This document shows, one piece after another, positions 24,436-35,552 of a stretch of 64,000 nucleotides of DNA. The number at the start of each line of letters is the position of its first letter. The first letter of the stretch is position 1. The notes beneath the pieces were generated by a model. The model was given only the letters and a program-made list of their open reading frames with translations, made no database searches and had not been told where the DNA came from. The stretch is from Megalobrama amblycephala (taxonomy: Eukaryota > Chordata > Actinopteri > Cypriniformes > Xenocyprididae). The stretch is taken from the NCBI RefSeq assembly GCF_018812025.1, contig NC_063066.1, forward strand, positions 8,950,382 to 9,014,381. Reading direction: 5' to 3'. Made by a program: the position numbers and the translations under genes.

Positions 24436-26138
24436 TATTTAGGGCTAATAATATACATATTATAATATAACAATATATTAGTATATTTTATAATAATATA
24501 TTATTTTTCCTTTTTTGACCCCGTAATTTTTTTACCATCTAAATTTTTCCCTGAATTTTCCGGTGAAACTACAGTTTACTTTCTGGTGTCGTATACCATA
24601 CTTTCCAATCATTTAGTCTGCTTAAACCCTGAGAAAGTGTGATCTATCAAAGATTTAACCGCTCTTTAATGACATTCAAAGTTCTCACTAAGGCGGTCTT
24701 AGTAATATCTCCCAACAGAGATCCAAGAGGTCCGCTGCATTAGAGTTTTCCCCACCTGTCCAACTGAGCTCTAATGAGGCCAGTGAAATATCAAACCCAG
24801 CATGGAACCCAACACATTCCCATGTTCGCTCTTCCACTTTCACACATTGGAGAAAAACAGCAGATCAACAGATCAATACTGCCTTCAAACACACATCCAT
24901 TTTGGTACCAATTATGTTTTGGAGGCACTTCGAGGGTGTTATTACAGCTGGCGCTTTGCTAAGGCTGCTGCTCGGTAATGTAGTTTATGCTGTGTGAATA
25001 GATGCGAGTAATATAGTGTTACGCAAGACACCGAGAGGATGGCAGAAAGGCTTTTGTAATTATGTGTGCTGGCTTTGATCCAGTCAGTCAGACCTCCCTG
25101 ATCTTGCCACCTGTTGGAGTGCGGAGCTGTCTGAGGCAGGTTAATTAGACGGGCTGGAGCGGCCTCTGCTGAAGCAGGCAGACAGAAGACACACACACAC
25201 ACGCAATCATACGCATGAAGGCAAAAGTTACTGTCAGGTGCATCCACCTACAAAAACAAACACACAAACGTACCCACACACAGGAAGCAGGCCCAGCAGC
25301 ACCTGTTTGTTTGCTCTGGCACTGTGAGACTAATTTGAGATGCTCACTGTACTTGCATCTGTCTAACCAGCAGCAGCCGTCTGGCTCTATATCACAGCGT
25401 ACAGCGGCACTGAGAGTTGAATCATCCTCTAAATCCGAGGATTCATCAGAGGATACTTTTGCCCTTCTGCATAAGTTGTGTGTGACTGTCACTGAGCCCG
25501 ATGTCCTTGGTCACAGCAGGACCTTGGCATCTTGGCACTCGGCTAGGACACACTAATTCAAAGACATCAAAAGGCTTTTCTTGCTTATGCTTCCTTTCAA
25601 AATAATTTACACAAGGTCACTCAAGGTCCAAATATGAGCACACAAATAGCTTCACATATATGCATATATGTGTACATTATCAATCATACATAAAGATTAT
25701 CACATATCAAATGAGACATTGATAGGGATGGATGAGTATGTTGGCTGAGTAGAGAGAAGAAGAAGAGGAAACACAAGTGAGCACATGACCCAGATAGCAA
25801 GATGTCAGTCATTTAATGTCGAATCAAAACATTTTGTAATAAAACATTCTAACTGAACTGAAACTGAGATGAATGTGACCTCTGTGTGTACCAGGAAAGA
25901 CCTATATTTGAATTGGTTGTTTAATTGCTTTCTTAATCATGTAGTGTTTCTCCTTCCACAAAGGTCCACTTATAATGTTAGTCTTATAAAGTTTTTGTGC
26001 CAAATACGGTCATAATTTAGACTTCCATTATCATTTTATACTCTCTCTCTTAAGGCCCATGTCTACTTAATTTCCTGTGTTTAGCTTCTTCCTGTGCATA
26101 GCTGAATGTGCAAGCTTTTCACTCCACACGGTTTCACA
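24436..26138. other. Intronic DNA, partly GC-richer and complex
   Basis: The block 24740-25560 is of high complexity with short frames on both strands and CA-repeat patches (25190-25280). It may hold conserved non-coding sequence of the glypican locus; coding signal is absent. Confidence 0.4.
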
Positions 26139-26272
26139 CAGAGGTGGGTAGAGTATCCAAAAACTGTACTAGTAAAAGTAAGAAATATTTACTCGAGTAA
26201 AAGTAATAATCTTAATAGTTAATTGAGTAAGACTAAAAAAGTATCCAATGAAAAAACTACTCGAGTAGCTAA

Positions 26273-26345
<73 letters not shown>

Positions 26346-26651
26346 TCCAATAGACGACTTTGTGCATGGAGGGAACGGAACAAATAATTCAAACTGATTT
26401 GCGAATCAATTTAGACAGTTTGTACAAAATTGACTCAAAAGACAGCGCACTTAGAACAAACTATGCATTTCTAAACATGTATTGCATTAAAATAAAGTAA
26501 CAAGAGGAACATTGCCCAGCGTAACGAAGTAAAAGTACTTTATTTTCTTTAGAAATGTACTTGGGTTAAAGTACCCACATTTAAATCTACTCTTAAAACT
26601 ACTCTCCAAAAATGTACTCAAGTAAATGTACTTTGTTACTACCCACCTCTG
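26139..26651. mobile_element. hAT-type element (CAGAGGTGGGTAG ends)
   Basis: CAGAGGTGGGTAGAGTA at the left mirrors TACTACCCACCTCTG at the right, with ACTTTTACTT-type inner repeats. These ends are typical of a common teleost hAT family. Outside flanks share only GTTT, so the 8-bp target duplication has decayed. An (AT)n array has expanded inside. Confidence 0.75.
26276..26343. repeat. (TA)n microsatellite
   Basis: An uninterrupted dinucleotide array of 68 bases inside the hAT-type element. Confidence 0.95.
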
Positions 26652-26816
26652 GTTTATATTAAAGTTACCATAAAAACTAAATTGAGAATTCTTGTTTTTT
26701 TATGGAATATTGCAGTATTTATTAAATATCCATGCACATCATTTAAAAAAGAAAAATCAAATCACAATAGGAAAGAAAAGACTATCACAACTTCGGTTTC
26801 ATGCTGACTTTAAGTG

Positions 26817-27102
26817 TTTTCAACATTGATAATAATAAGAAATGTTTCTTCTTAAGCAGTAAATCCGCAGTTTTGAATGATTTCTGAAGGATCATGTGAC
26901 ACTGAAGACTGGAGTAACGATGCTGAAAATTCAGCTTTACCATCACAGCAATAAATTACATTTTAATACTGACATTTCACAATAATATTCGTAATAACAT
27001 TTTCTGTTGTATTTTTGATCAAATAAATGCAGCCTTGGTGAGCATAAGAGACTCCTTTCAAAAACAATAAAGCATCTTACCGACCCCAAATTTGAAATAT
27101 TG
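26817..27102. repeat. CACTACC-type TIR element, fragment
   Basis: Inverted relative to 55075-55609. Shares GGATCATGTGACACTGAAGA and AAATGCAGCCTTGGTGAGCA. The outer end has decayed to CCGACCCCAAATTTGAAATA. Confidence 0.7.
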
Positions 27103-27205
27103 TATTCATGAAGAATGCCCTACATCAGGGGTAGGCAAGTTCGGTCCTAGAGAGCCGCTGTCCTGCAGAGTTTAGCTCCAACCCTGAAAAAAAACCTTCA
27201 GCTGC

Positions 27206-28025
27206 CTATAGAGGGTATGCACGTGACGTCACCGTCGACCGTTAGGACTGCAGTTACGCACACTGAGTGGCAAAAGACTGAGCGGCAGCATTGGTTTTCA
27301 ACGTGAATGCCGCGCAAAACACGCAAAACACATTCAAAACGGGAAAGAGCTTTGTGATTGACTGTACAGATTTGACACAAACCCTGAGGTATATATTTAA
27401 AAACTAGAGAAAGCAACAGAAAAAGAAGCAAATGATTCACTGCAAGTCACAGAAACAGCTGGACTCCAGGCAAAGAAACATGGATTTGCAGTTATCATTT
27501 TGTGTCGAATTGTTGGATTTTGAGGTAAAATCATACCTTATATATTGTATTGTTATGGCAAATTAAAATAAATATTTTCCATCTTATATTAGGCATAATT
27601 GGGTGTTTTTAAATAAACAACACTGTCAAAAACTATACTATAAAACTATATATGTTTTAGGGCTGGACAATATGACGATATAACATTGATATAAGTGATT
27701 AAGCAGATTTAAACCTACCGATATTGTAGTTATATAAAATATTCACAGCCAGATTTGCTTTATGTATTTCCCCGGCGTCAAATCAGGCACATATAAATGT
27801 CAGGAAACATGACTCCTGGCTGCATGTCAATATCCATGGATTAGGTTTATTTGACAAGTTGTAAGAAACACTTTCGAGTCCAACCTTTAGTGTAATCGTT
27901 TGTTTTACTCGCGTTTTCGCCGTTTCTCCTATTAATCCAGTTACGCAGCAGGTTCTTTTGCCACTCAGTCCAGCTGAGGGAGCGCGTTCCGGCGGGAAAG
28001 TGACGTCTATGCATACCCTCTATAG
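27206..28025. mobile_element. TIR element nested in the hAT MITE
   Basis: CTATAGAGGGTATGCA (27206-27221) and TGCATACCCTCTATAG (28010-28025) are perfect inverted copies. Inner ends continue with GTGACGTC on both sides. Removing it restores the continuous hAT sequence GCTGCCTATAGCCTTAG, so the target was TA, TATA or CTATAG. The interior holds a decayed THAP exon (27307-27510) and a hAT-like patch starting near 27659 (AGGGCTGGACAATATGACGA). An ISL2EU-type or other THAP-bearing parent is plausible but unproven. Confidence 0.75.
27307..27510 (+). pseudogene. THAP zinc-finger exon fossil
   Basis: An ATG in frame with MPRKTRKTHSKRERAL is followed, after frameshifts, by YRFDTNPE and then by WTPGKETWICSYHFVS. 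The last piece matches the THAP core W-x-P followed by C-x2-H (WICSYHF), and YRF-x-x-(N)P fits the middle of the fold. The N-terminal cysteines are lost and at least one in-frame stop is present. It is a dead first exon, either of the parent transposase or captured from a host gene. Confidence 0.6.
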
Positions 28026-28134
28026 CCTTAGTAGAGCTTGATTAGCTTGTTCAGGTGTGTTTGATTAACGTTGGAGCTAAACTCAGCAGGACAGCGGCTC
28101 TCTAGGACCGAACTTGCCTACCCCTGCCCTACAT

Positions 28135-29224
28135 CATCAACAAACTACATGTAAATTCTCCACTGAACGCACTACTCTGAAAGTATGTGATGTGATTTGG
28201 GATACAGCTTTAGTATTTAATTGAGTAATTGCAAGCCATTTCTAGCTAATATTCAGAAAATCAGTCCTTAAAGCTACAGTACATGCAAAATAAACTCCTT
28301 TATTAAAAACAAAAAAAGACTATTTGATTCCCATGACATGATCTATTTAGGCAAGACTCAGATGGAAGTAGATATTCATATTACTGCATTTAGAATGTAA
28401 TTGAAAGAGAGTCAATATTGATTAAATGTAACATTGAAGATGTGAAACTAAGCACTAAACTCAATATGTACCCAAGAATGTAGCCATGAAACACAGAGAT
28501 GCAAATCTCTCAGAATTTCTGAGAAAGAGAATACACAAAAAAGAAACAGGTGCGGCTGGTGGGAAACAATAAGAGAAAGGGGAGGGAAGGAAAGACAAAA
28601 AGAAAACTGTCTCTCAAAGACAGCAGCACAAGGAGGTTTAGAGACAACTACAGTAAGATAATGTGCACTGGTGTTATGTTCAGTCAGAACCGAGCCTGAA
28701 GTCATAGGAACAGAGCAGAGGAAAACAGAAACCCTTGGACAGACAGAACAGAACATCACTTCTCCTTTCAAGCTCCGTTCTTTTGATCTATCACACAGAA
28801 ATATCATGCACAGCTGAGACCGTAACTAAACCCCAGGAGATTCAGCTCAAATTTAGCTTTAAACAACATCAGACTTCTTCTTAATAGAATATTTCTACAT
28901 TTTCACAGAAAGAAAATGTTATTCAGGTCCAATTAATGCAATGCGAATGGTTGTCTTCCCTTATGTTTGCTATGAGGCATTTCTCATTAACAGTATGCAC
29001 AGTGAGAAGCAACACTCAGTGTGCTGTAACAACAAACATACGCACTCTCTCTTAACACTCCATCAAACCCTGTCTGACACATCTTTAAGTTTTTGAAAAT
29101 TTGCAGACAGTCCCAGAGCCCCATACAGAGACACTGCTGAAGTTTAGAGCTATGAGTGCAGTCATTCTCCATTAGATGAGTGCTGGTGATCCATCATATA
29201 TATTGTCATCGTGTACTTGCGTTA
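28135..29224. other. Intronic DNA, nothing recognised
   Basis: No repeat ends or exon seen. The 119-codon minus-strand frame at 28448-28807 is low complexity and matches nothing I recognise. Confidence 0.45.
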
Positions 29225-29400
29225 CATCATCTACTCATCATTCCCTCATGTCATTCCAAACCTGTATGATTTTCTTTCTTCCTTGGAACTCAGAAAGAGA
29301 CGTTTTGCTGAATGTTGATGCCGCTTTTGCTCTTACAATGAAAATAAATGGTCACCAGGGGTTTTCAAACTCCACAAGTGCCAAAAAAGCACAATAAAAG
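29225..29400. repeat. Angel-like element, left-half fragment
   Basis: CCCTCATGTCATTCCAAACC followed by TGTATGATTTTCTTTCTTCC is the arm sequence of Angel-like elements. The matching right arm is absent. Confidence 0.55.
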
Positions 29401-29418
29401 TACTATAAAAGTTCAACT

Positions 29419-30192
29419 ACTCTGTAAATCCGAATAAGTTGGCAAAACTCAATCAAATACATCATTTTTTTTAAGTTAAGAAATTCCAAATTTAAGTAAG
29501 CAGAGCTGGCAGATTTACATTTTTTATACATTTTAATTGTTCTTAACTTGATATTTTTGAGTCATTTAATTCATAAATTTAACTCAAAAATCATGTAATC
29601 TTAAAAATCATGTAATCTCAACTTAAATGTTTTAGTAGTGGAAATTTAGCTAGCTATAACTAGCTAATTCAGCAAATGCTAATTGGTAAAACAATGCTTT
29701 GATAACATTAGCATAACATAGCAATTGCTGAAAGAGAATGGCAATATAAAACATTTAACATATACCTGTTATCAGCTCCACTCGTCACCATGATGGTAAC
29801 CCCCCGAAAACCCCACATAACAGAAACTCTTGTAAATTAGCATCGCAAACCACTAAATCTCCCACTTAACATTAATCTTGCACAAAAAACATTATAACAC
29901 TTAATTTTAGCATTTACTCTCCCTTTCGAGTGTCATGGCAAAGCATGCTGGGAAATAGAAATCCCAGTCCAGTTTCAGGAAAATTTAAGTTTGTCTAAAT
30001 TAAAATACACAACTTCATAAAACTCAAAACAATGAAACAATTCAGATACTTAAAATGTGTCGGTTTCGTGAACTCAAAAGAAAATGAAAGTTCTAAATAC
30101 TCATAAAAGTTACATTGATTGAACTAATTTGTTTAATTTGAGTTTGCCCTACTCAAACCAATTAATTATTTTGAGTGTTAGGGTTTACAGTG
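29419..30192. mobile_element. CACTG-ended TIR MITE, second copy
   Basis: The ends CTCTGTAAATCC and GGGTTTACAGTG are inverted. AAGCATGCTGGGAAATAGAA inside is the inverted match of TTCTAATTCCCAGCATGC in the copy at 17016-17771. AACTCAA/TTGAGTT repeats are sub-terminal. Non-coding. Confidence 0.65.
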
Positions 30193-30236
30193 TAAAATAA
30201 AAAGTGGGCCCAGGATAGTCAGGTGGCCATATTTAA

Positions 30237-30422
30237 AGGGATTCAAATTCTGTCATCAATTACTCACACTCATGTCATTCTAAACTCATAAGATTTTCAT
30301 TCATCTTCAGAACATAAGTGACACAAGAGGGAAAGAATACATTATTTCAGTGTTATGTATTTGGAACGACATGAGAGTGAGTAGCTGATGACAGAATTTT
30401 CATTTAAAAGTGACCTATCCCT
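30237..30422. mobile_element. Short Angel-like palindrome with TTAA flanks
   Basis: TTAA lies at 30233-30236 and 30423-30426. The arms (AATTCTGTCATCAATTACTC and GAGTAGCTGATGACAGAATT) fold on each other. The left terminus has lost a few bases. Confidence 0.7.
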
Positions 30423-30426
30423 TTAA

Positions 30427-30820
30427 GACCGGAAGGTGCAGTGGATAACTCATAATGACCTTTGATTATTTTGCCTGTGCTACTGCCTCTGCCCTTAATG
30501 AGGCTGACAAACACCAGCCAACTATTTACTCGACCACGGGTTTAACATCTCCTCCCAACACTCATCTCCACTCACACACAGAGCCCAGCAATCAGGTCAT
30601 CAAAACACTCAGAAGACTCCTCCAAAGGATATAGACACAAAGGCTCTTGACTGCTGTTTTGCTGTACAAACACTGACCAATTAGGCAAAGATGAGTAGAG
30701 AGGATAGAGAGAAGAGATGAAACAACGAGGAAGGGAAATAAATCAGACATAACTGAGAAACGAAGCACACTGGGAATAGTGCAGTATGGTCAAGTTCTCA
30801 TACTTTCACAAGGAAATAGT
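30427..30820. other. Intronic DNA, nothing recognised
   Basis: Short unique-looking stretch without coding or repeat signal. Confidence 0.45.
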
Positions 30821-31850
30821 GAACCCTGGGGCATTCTAAACCCCAGGTCAATAGTTATTTTGCTTCACGTTTCACACTGCTCCTAATTTACCCGGAGTTA
30901 ATGCAGTGTCACTGACTGGACAAGCACAGCATGCGACCTGTTTACATAAAGGCTCTTGCATTGGGCGTCCTCATATTACACACTGTCGACTGTAATATCA
31001 AGTTTTTTTCTGAATAGACTTTTCGAACTATAGCCTAAAAGGTAAGAATGAAACTGTCTATCAAACGCAGAAACTACTGTTTCTATACATCATGCTGTGT
31101 TTCTATGACTGCTCAAAGCACGTGAATATAAGACACGTGATTAGTTGTCGGTTGCTAAGCATCTAATCGTAACCTTCTAAAACCCTGGGTATACTTTGTT
31201 TTTGTTTTTTATGTGTATGCACACAGTCGAACGCACAGCTTTGCAAAGTATACGTCACTTGACTCGTTCATGTACACAGGCATTCGACGCATGCGCAGTT
31301 TTGAGCAATCTTTCGCCACAAGTTACAACCCATATAAATATATTTGTATTCTTTTATGCTAGAGCTGTACAAATAAGGGTACTTTTTTAACCTCTTCGCA
31401 CAATATGTTGTCTATATAGGCCTCCATTGTCGCTGTAGCTTGCATGCGTTCTGGTCTGTTCTGTTTATTGCAGGTTTTGTGAATCGACGCCTCCACAGCA
31501 TGGCTGCCACCTTGTGGATAAACTAATTACTGCAAAAAAAATTAAATGCGCATGTGCGACCTGCGCATACAAAGGTTACAAAAATGTGGTTACAAAATCC
31601 GGTGGTACGCGTACAGTACATGCATACTCTTCTGGTGACAAAATTCGCATTACACACACTGTAAGCTGACCCTCACATATGCGTAAAAAGTGAAGTATAC
31701 TTTGGGTTTACACCACATAATTTCACACTGCACGTTCAGCACAGCAATGCACGAAAGAGCTGGGTTTCATAAGCACAGGTAAAAAAGCAATGCTAATCCC
31801 TCTTCTAAATTAAAAAAGGCAATAACCCAGGGTTAAGTGTAGTGTGAAAA
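30821..31850. mobile_element. Probable degraded TIR element hosting a second MITE
   Basis: GAACCCTGGGGCATTCTAAA with TTCACGTTTCACACTGC at the left faces AATTTCACACTGCACGTTC and AACCCAGGGTTAAGTG at the right. The ends are worn and the target duplication is not visible. The middle is taken by the element at 31181-31709. Confidence 0.4.
31181..31709. mobile_element. Nested TIR MITE (GGGTATACTTTG ends)
   Basis: AACCCTGGGTATACTTTG at the left is mirrored by GAAGTATACTTTGGGTTT at the right. The interior is CpG-containing (CATTCGACGCATGCGCAG) and has no coding frame. Confidence 0.6.
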
Positions 31851-31859
31851 GCCCTAGTA

Positions 31860-33729
31860 ACTATTCGTCTCAACCTCAGATGACACACTCACAGATTGTT
31901 CACTACATGTTTTATGTATACTAACTGCACACAACAATAACAAAAGCTGGGTGGAAATGAGCATCTCCAACTCTACAACTTTTCAGAAATCAAGGTGCAC
32001 AGCAATATACCAGTCTACAGTTTGATGCCTCTTATGCTGGAATTATTTGATCCAAAATACAGTAAAAACAGTAATATTGTGAAATACCCTCACAACAACC
32101 ACTTTAAACAGAAAGGAAATTATGCATTCTACGAAACCCCAAAAGGGACATGGCGATGGAAAAAATTATAAGATGGCAGAAAAAAATATATTTCAGTTCT
32201 TTCATGTTCTCTCACATTTATATAGTTGGGTAATTATATTGTATATAGGCCTAATTTGCAGACATCAGGAAGCCGCTATCAATATGCGAGATTTTGAAAT
32301 CGTTTTTGAATGCACACTCGATTTTTTTTTTTTGCATTCGCAATTACACATCTTCTGTGTATTTAGAGCAGCGATACTGGTTTTACAAGACAAGATATTT
32401 GTCAATGATGCTCAGAATCTGTTGCACACCAAATCCTCCTACATTGTCCTGTCAGTTATCTCCCCTTACTATCTTCACACGATAAGTGAAATCTGATATA
32501 CCGTAACATAAACAACTACAGCAGCAAGCCTAACCATGTCCCTTTTGAAGCTCCTTAGAATGCGTTATTCATTTTCCGTACCCTTCCGAATTCAGAAATA
32601 GGCTTCGGGCACACCCCTAATAGACAGCCAAGTTTTATTAAAAGCCTATTTTGCCACACTGACACACTCAGACCCAGTCCAGCCCTCTGAGGGCACATGT
32701 GTATATATGTGTGTGTGAGGTGTGAGAGGTGTGTTCAGTGACAGATGGAGAGGGGCTGGTGGGGACAGACCACAGGAGCAGGATGGCCTGAGCAGCACGA
32801 CCGACTCAAACAGCAGAGACGCTGTGGGGCACGGAGCTTTTCCTCACACCTACAGGAGGCCCAAAAGCTCTCAGCCAATCAGAGAGCAGGTGAGAGGGGG
32901 GAGGGACAGGAGACAGGGTGGAAATAAATTAGGGGCTACATGGCAAAAGCCTCATAACAGATCCCCTCTCAACATGAGATAGAGTGAGAATGAGAGCCAG
33001 GCAAGAAAATAGAAATGAGAGAGGGTAAGAAAAAAGAAGTCAAGAGAAAAACAAAGAAAGAGGTCAGGAGAGAGAGAGGTGTAAGTCTGAGGAAGAAGAC
33101 TAGGTCATGGCAGTGTTGAATGCTTAAGGGCATCTCTGATCACCATGTGGCTCTGAATAATTCACCCTGCAGGTTAAGAGAGCAAGCCTCCATTAGTTGT
33201 GCTCCATCTTCACATTTAGTGACAGCTGTAACATACCATAGAGAGATACATTGTGTATAAAATAGAACAGCAAAAGTGAACAAAAGAACAGGAAAAGTGT
33301 GAAAGAATTTAAAATGAGTGCGAGAAACAGCTGCACACACACAAAAAGAGGAAGCAGGAGGGAAAGAATCCCGTATAAAGTAGGTTCAGCAATTAAAACT
33401 GCATGAACTCCTGACCTCCCTCTGACTTCTCACCATACAGCAATACATGGATGTTAGAGACCTGAGGGCCACTAGGGAACCAATCCAACACATTCAAACA
33501 CATCCAGAGATGTGAAGGAATAGTTCTCCATCACGTCATTCCATACAAAGAAAGCAAGCAAGCTGTCAAACTTCAAAAAAAAAAAAAATGACAAAAACAA
33601 CAAAGAAACATCAAAAAAGCAGCACATATAACTTGTGGACTGTAATTCAAGTCTTCAAGTCTTATGATAGCATTGTGTGGAGAACAGACCAAACCAAACT
33701 ATTCCCTGATAATCTCACTTGTTTGTTAA
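31860..33729. other. Intronic DNA, mostly unique
   Basis: Contains a short CACTACC-family scrap (about 32020-32085), a TG-repeat patch near 32700 and a purine-rich tract at 32880-33090. The 124-codon plus-strand frame at 32122-32496 has no recognisable domain. Confidence 0.4.
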
Positions 33730-34341
33730 AAAGTTAGTTCACTCAAAAATTAAAATCATGTCATTTATTACTCGCCCTCATGTCAGTCCATGTTCGAAAC
33801 ACAAATGAAGATATTTTTGATAAAATCCGATGGCTCAGTGAGGCCTGCATCGCCAGCAATAACACTCCCTTTTTCAATGCCCAGAAAGCTACTAAAAACG
33901 TATTTAAACAGTTCATGTGACTACAGTGGTTCAACCTTAATATTATAAAGTGACAAGAATATTTTTTTTGCGCCATAAATAACAAAATAGTGACTTTATT
34001 CAACTATATCTAGTGATGGGCGATTTTAAAACACTGCTTCATGAAGCTTTGAAGCTTAACGAATCATTTGTTTTGAACCAGTGGTTCAGAGCGTGTATCA
34101 AACTGCCAAAGTCAAGTGAACTATTGAAGTTTCAAAACACTTATGACATAATGAAGCCTCGTTTACTGAAATCACATGATTTTGGCGTTCTGAATCACTG
34201 ATTGGAAAAAATTATTCGTAATGCTTTAAAGCTTCATTAAGCAGTGTTTTGAAATCGCCCATCTCTAGATATTGTTGAATAAAGTCGTTATTTTGTTATT
34301 TTTGGTGCACAAAAAGTATTCTTGTCACTTTATAATATTAA

Positions 34342-35100
34342 AGGTCCTATGACATGCTACTTTTTGGATGCTTTTATATAGGCCTAAGTGGTCCCTAGTA
34401 CTGTATCTGAAGTCTCTTTCCCGAAATTCAGCCTTGGTGCAGAATTTCAGCCACTACAAGCCAGTCCCACAATGAGCTTTCCTCAGGATGTGCCGTTTCT
34501 GGGTCTGTAGCTTTAAATGCTAATGAGGAGGAGAGAGGCGGGGCAAGGTGGAGGGTGGGTGTGGCCTTAACCAGCTTGCAGCTACGGTACCATGCGCTAA
34601 TGTTGACAGTGGATGTATCCAATGGCTCGTAGAAACGCAGTCGTTCAAGCTTTCAGTTTGAAATTACCGTATTACCAGAGAAAATAAAATTAACCCACTG
34701 TTTCTTCATAGGCTCGGATGAAGGAACTAAAAAAATACTAAGGTGTTCATTTGTACATCCAGACACTGAGCAACTGCCATGATTCACTCGTTTGCAAGCC
34801 ATGATGTGTCTCTCGAGGGAAAAAAAAAATGTGTGCTCGAATCTCACTGTAGTAGCTCATTTTCTCATGGGCGGGCAAAGCAGAGAAAGGTGAGGTAACC
34901 TTTCCCCTTATGACGACATATGGGGAAGATTCCAGATTGGGTCGTCTGAGTGTTCATTTTCTCAAACGCGAAGCAAAACACCCAGTGCTTGGTTTACACC
35001 CATCGCCTTTTCTAGCCACTGAGGGACCATATGCAGGTTAGGGGAACTCATATTAATGTTAAAAAACCTCATAAAGTGAAATTTTCATGCCATGGGACCT
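34342..35100. mobile_element. 759-bp TTAA MITE nested in a palindrome
   Basis: AGGTCCTATGACATG and CATGCCATGGGACCT are inverted ends, with TTAA at 34338-34341 and 35101-35104. The paralogous empty site at 42965-42985 reads ATATTAAGGTTGAACCACTG, confirming precise insertion and duplication of TTAA. It carries a THAP-like first exon on the minus strand. Confidence 0.9.
34653..34802 (-). pseudogene. THAP-like N-terminal exon in a TTAA MITE
   Basis: From an ATG at 34802 the minus strand reads [20 protein letters not shown], then an LVP motif, then QWVNFIF before a stop at about 34653. The spacing C11-x4-C16, P27 and W36 matches the first half of a THAP C2CH finger. The second half (C-x2-H) is absent, as expected if it lay in the next exon. 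The frame is uninterrupted, so decay is recent or the sequence is retained. No transposase core follows. Confidence 0.6.
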
Positions 35101-35465
35101 TTAAGGTTGAGCCACTGTAGTCACATAAATTGCTTTAAATATGTTTTTAGTGGCTTTCTGGGCATTGAAAAAGGGAGTGTTATTGCTGGCAATGGAGGCC
35201 TCACTGAGCCATCAGATTTTATTAAAAATATCTTAATTTGTGTTCCAAAGATGAACAAAGGTCTTACGGGTGTGGAACAACATGAGTGTGAGTAATTAAT
35301 GACAGAATTTTCATTTTTGGGTGAACTAACACTTTAACCCTCAAATCTCATTTGTGCTTCAGCATATTCCATCATGACTGGTCAAAGTCTTTAATATTAA
35401 TTTTAGCGAATTCAGCTGTTTCTCACACGCACAAAAAAAACCCAGCAGTGGCAACATTTTGCTAA

Positions 35466-35552
35466 ATTTTTCCTTTTGTGTTCTGTGGGGTTTAGAACAA
35501 AATGAGGATGACAGAATTTTTTTTTTTTTTTTTTGGTGGACTATCCCTTTAA
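35466..35552. repeat. Angel-like right-end fragment
   Basis: AAATGAGGATGACAGAATTT, a T run and GGTGGACTATCCCT followed by TTAA form one arm of an Angel-like element. Confidence 0.6.

Larger units (their letters stand above)
27126..28126. mobile_element. hAT-type element with exact 8-bp target duplication
   Basis: CAGGGGTAGGCAAGTTCGGT at the left mirrors ACCGAACTTGCCTACCCCTG at the right, and the inverted region extends through AGAGAGCCGCTGTCCTGC. The 8-bp direct repeat CCCTACAT is perfect (27118-27125 and 28127-28134), diagnostic of hAT-type integration. A second element (27206-28025) is nested inside. The hAT part alone is only about 190 bp and non-coding. Confidence 0.9.
33730..35333. mobile_element. 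Long palindromic element with TTAA flanks and a nested MITE
   Basis: TTAA lies at 33726-33729 and 35334-35337. The ends are AAGTTAGTTCACTCAAAAAT-like and GGGTGAACTAACACT. The arms include AAAATCCGATGGCTCAGTGA and its complement, and the centre lies near 34130-34200. The right arm is interrupted at a TTAA by the element at 34342-35100. A related truncated copy at 42665-43168 retains the same target without the insertion (42969-42972). Confidence 0.85.

Noticed and set aside
32122..32496. 124-codon plus-strand frame
   Set aside because: Low-complexity, phenylalanine-rich translation of AT-rich DNA without domain or splice support.
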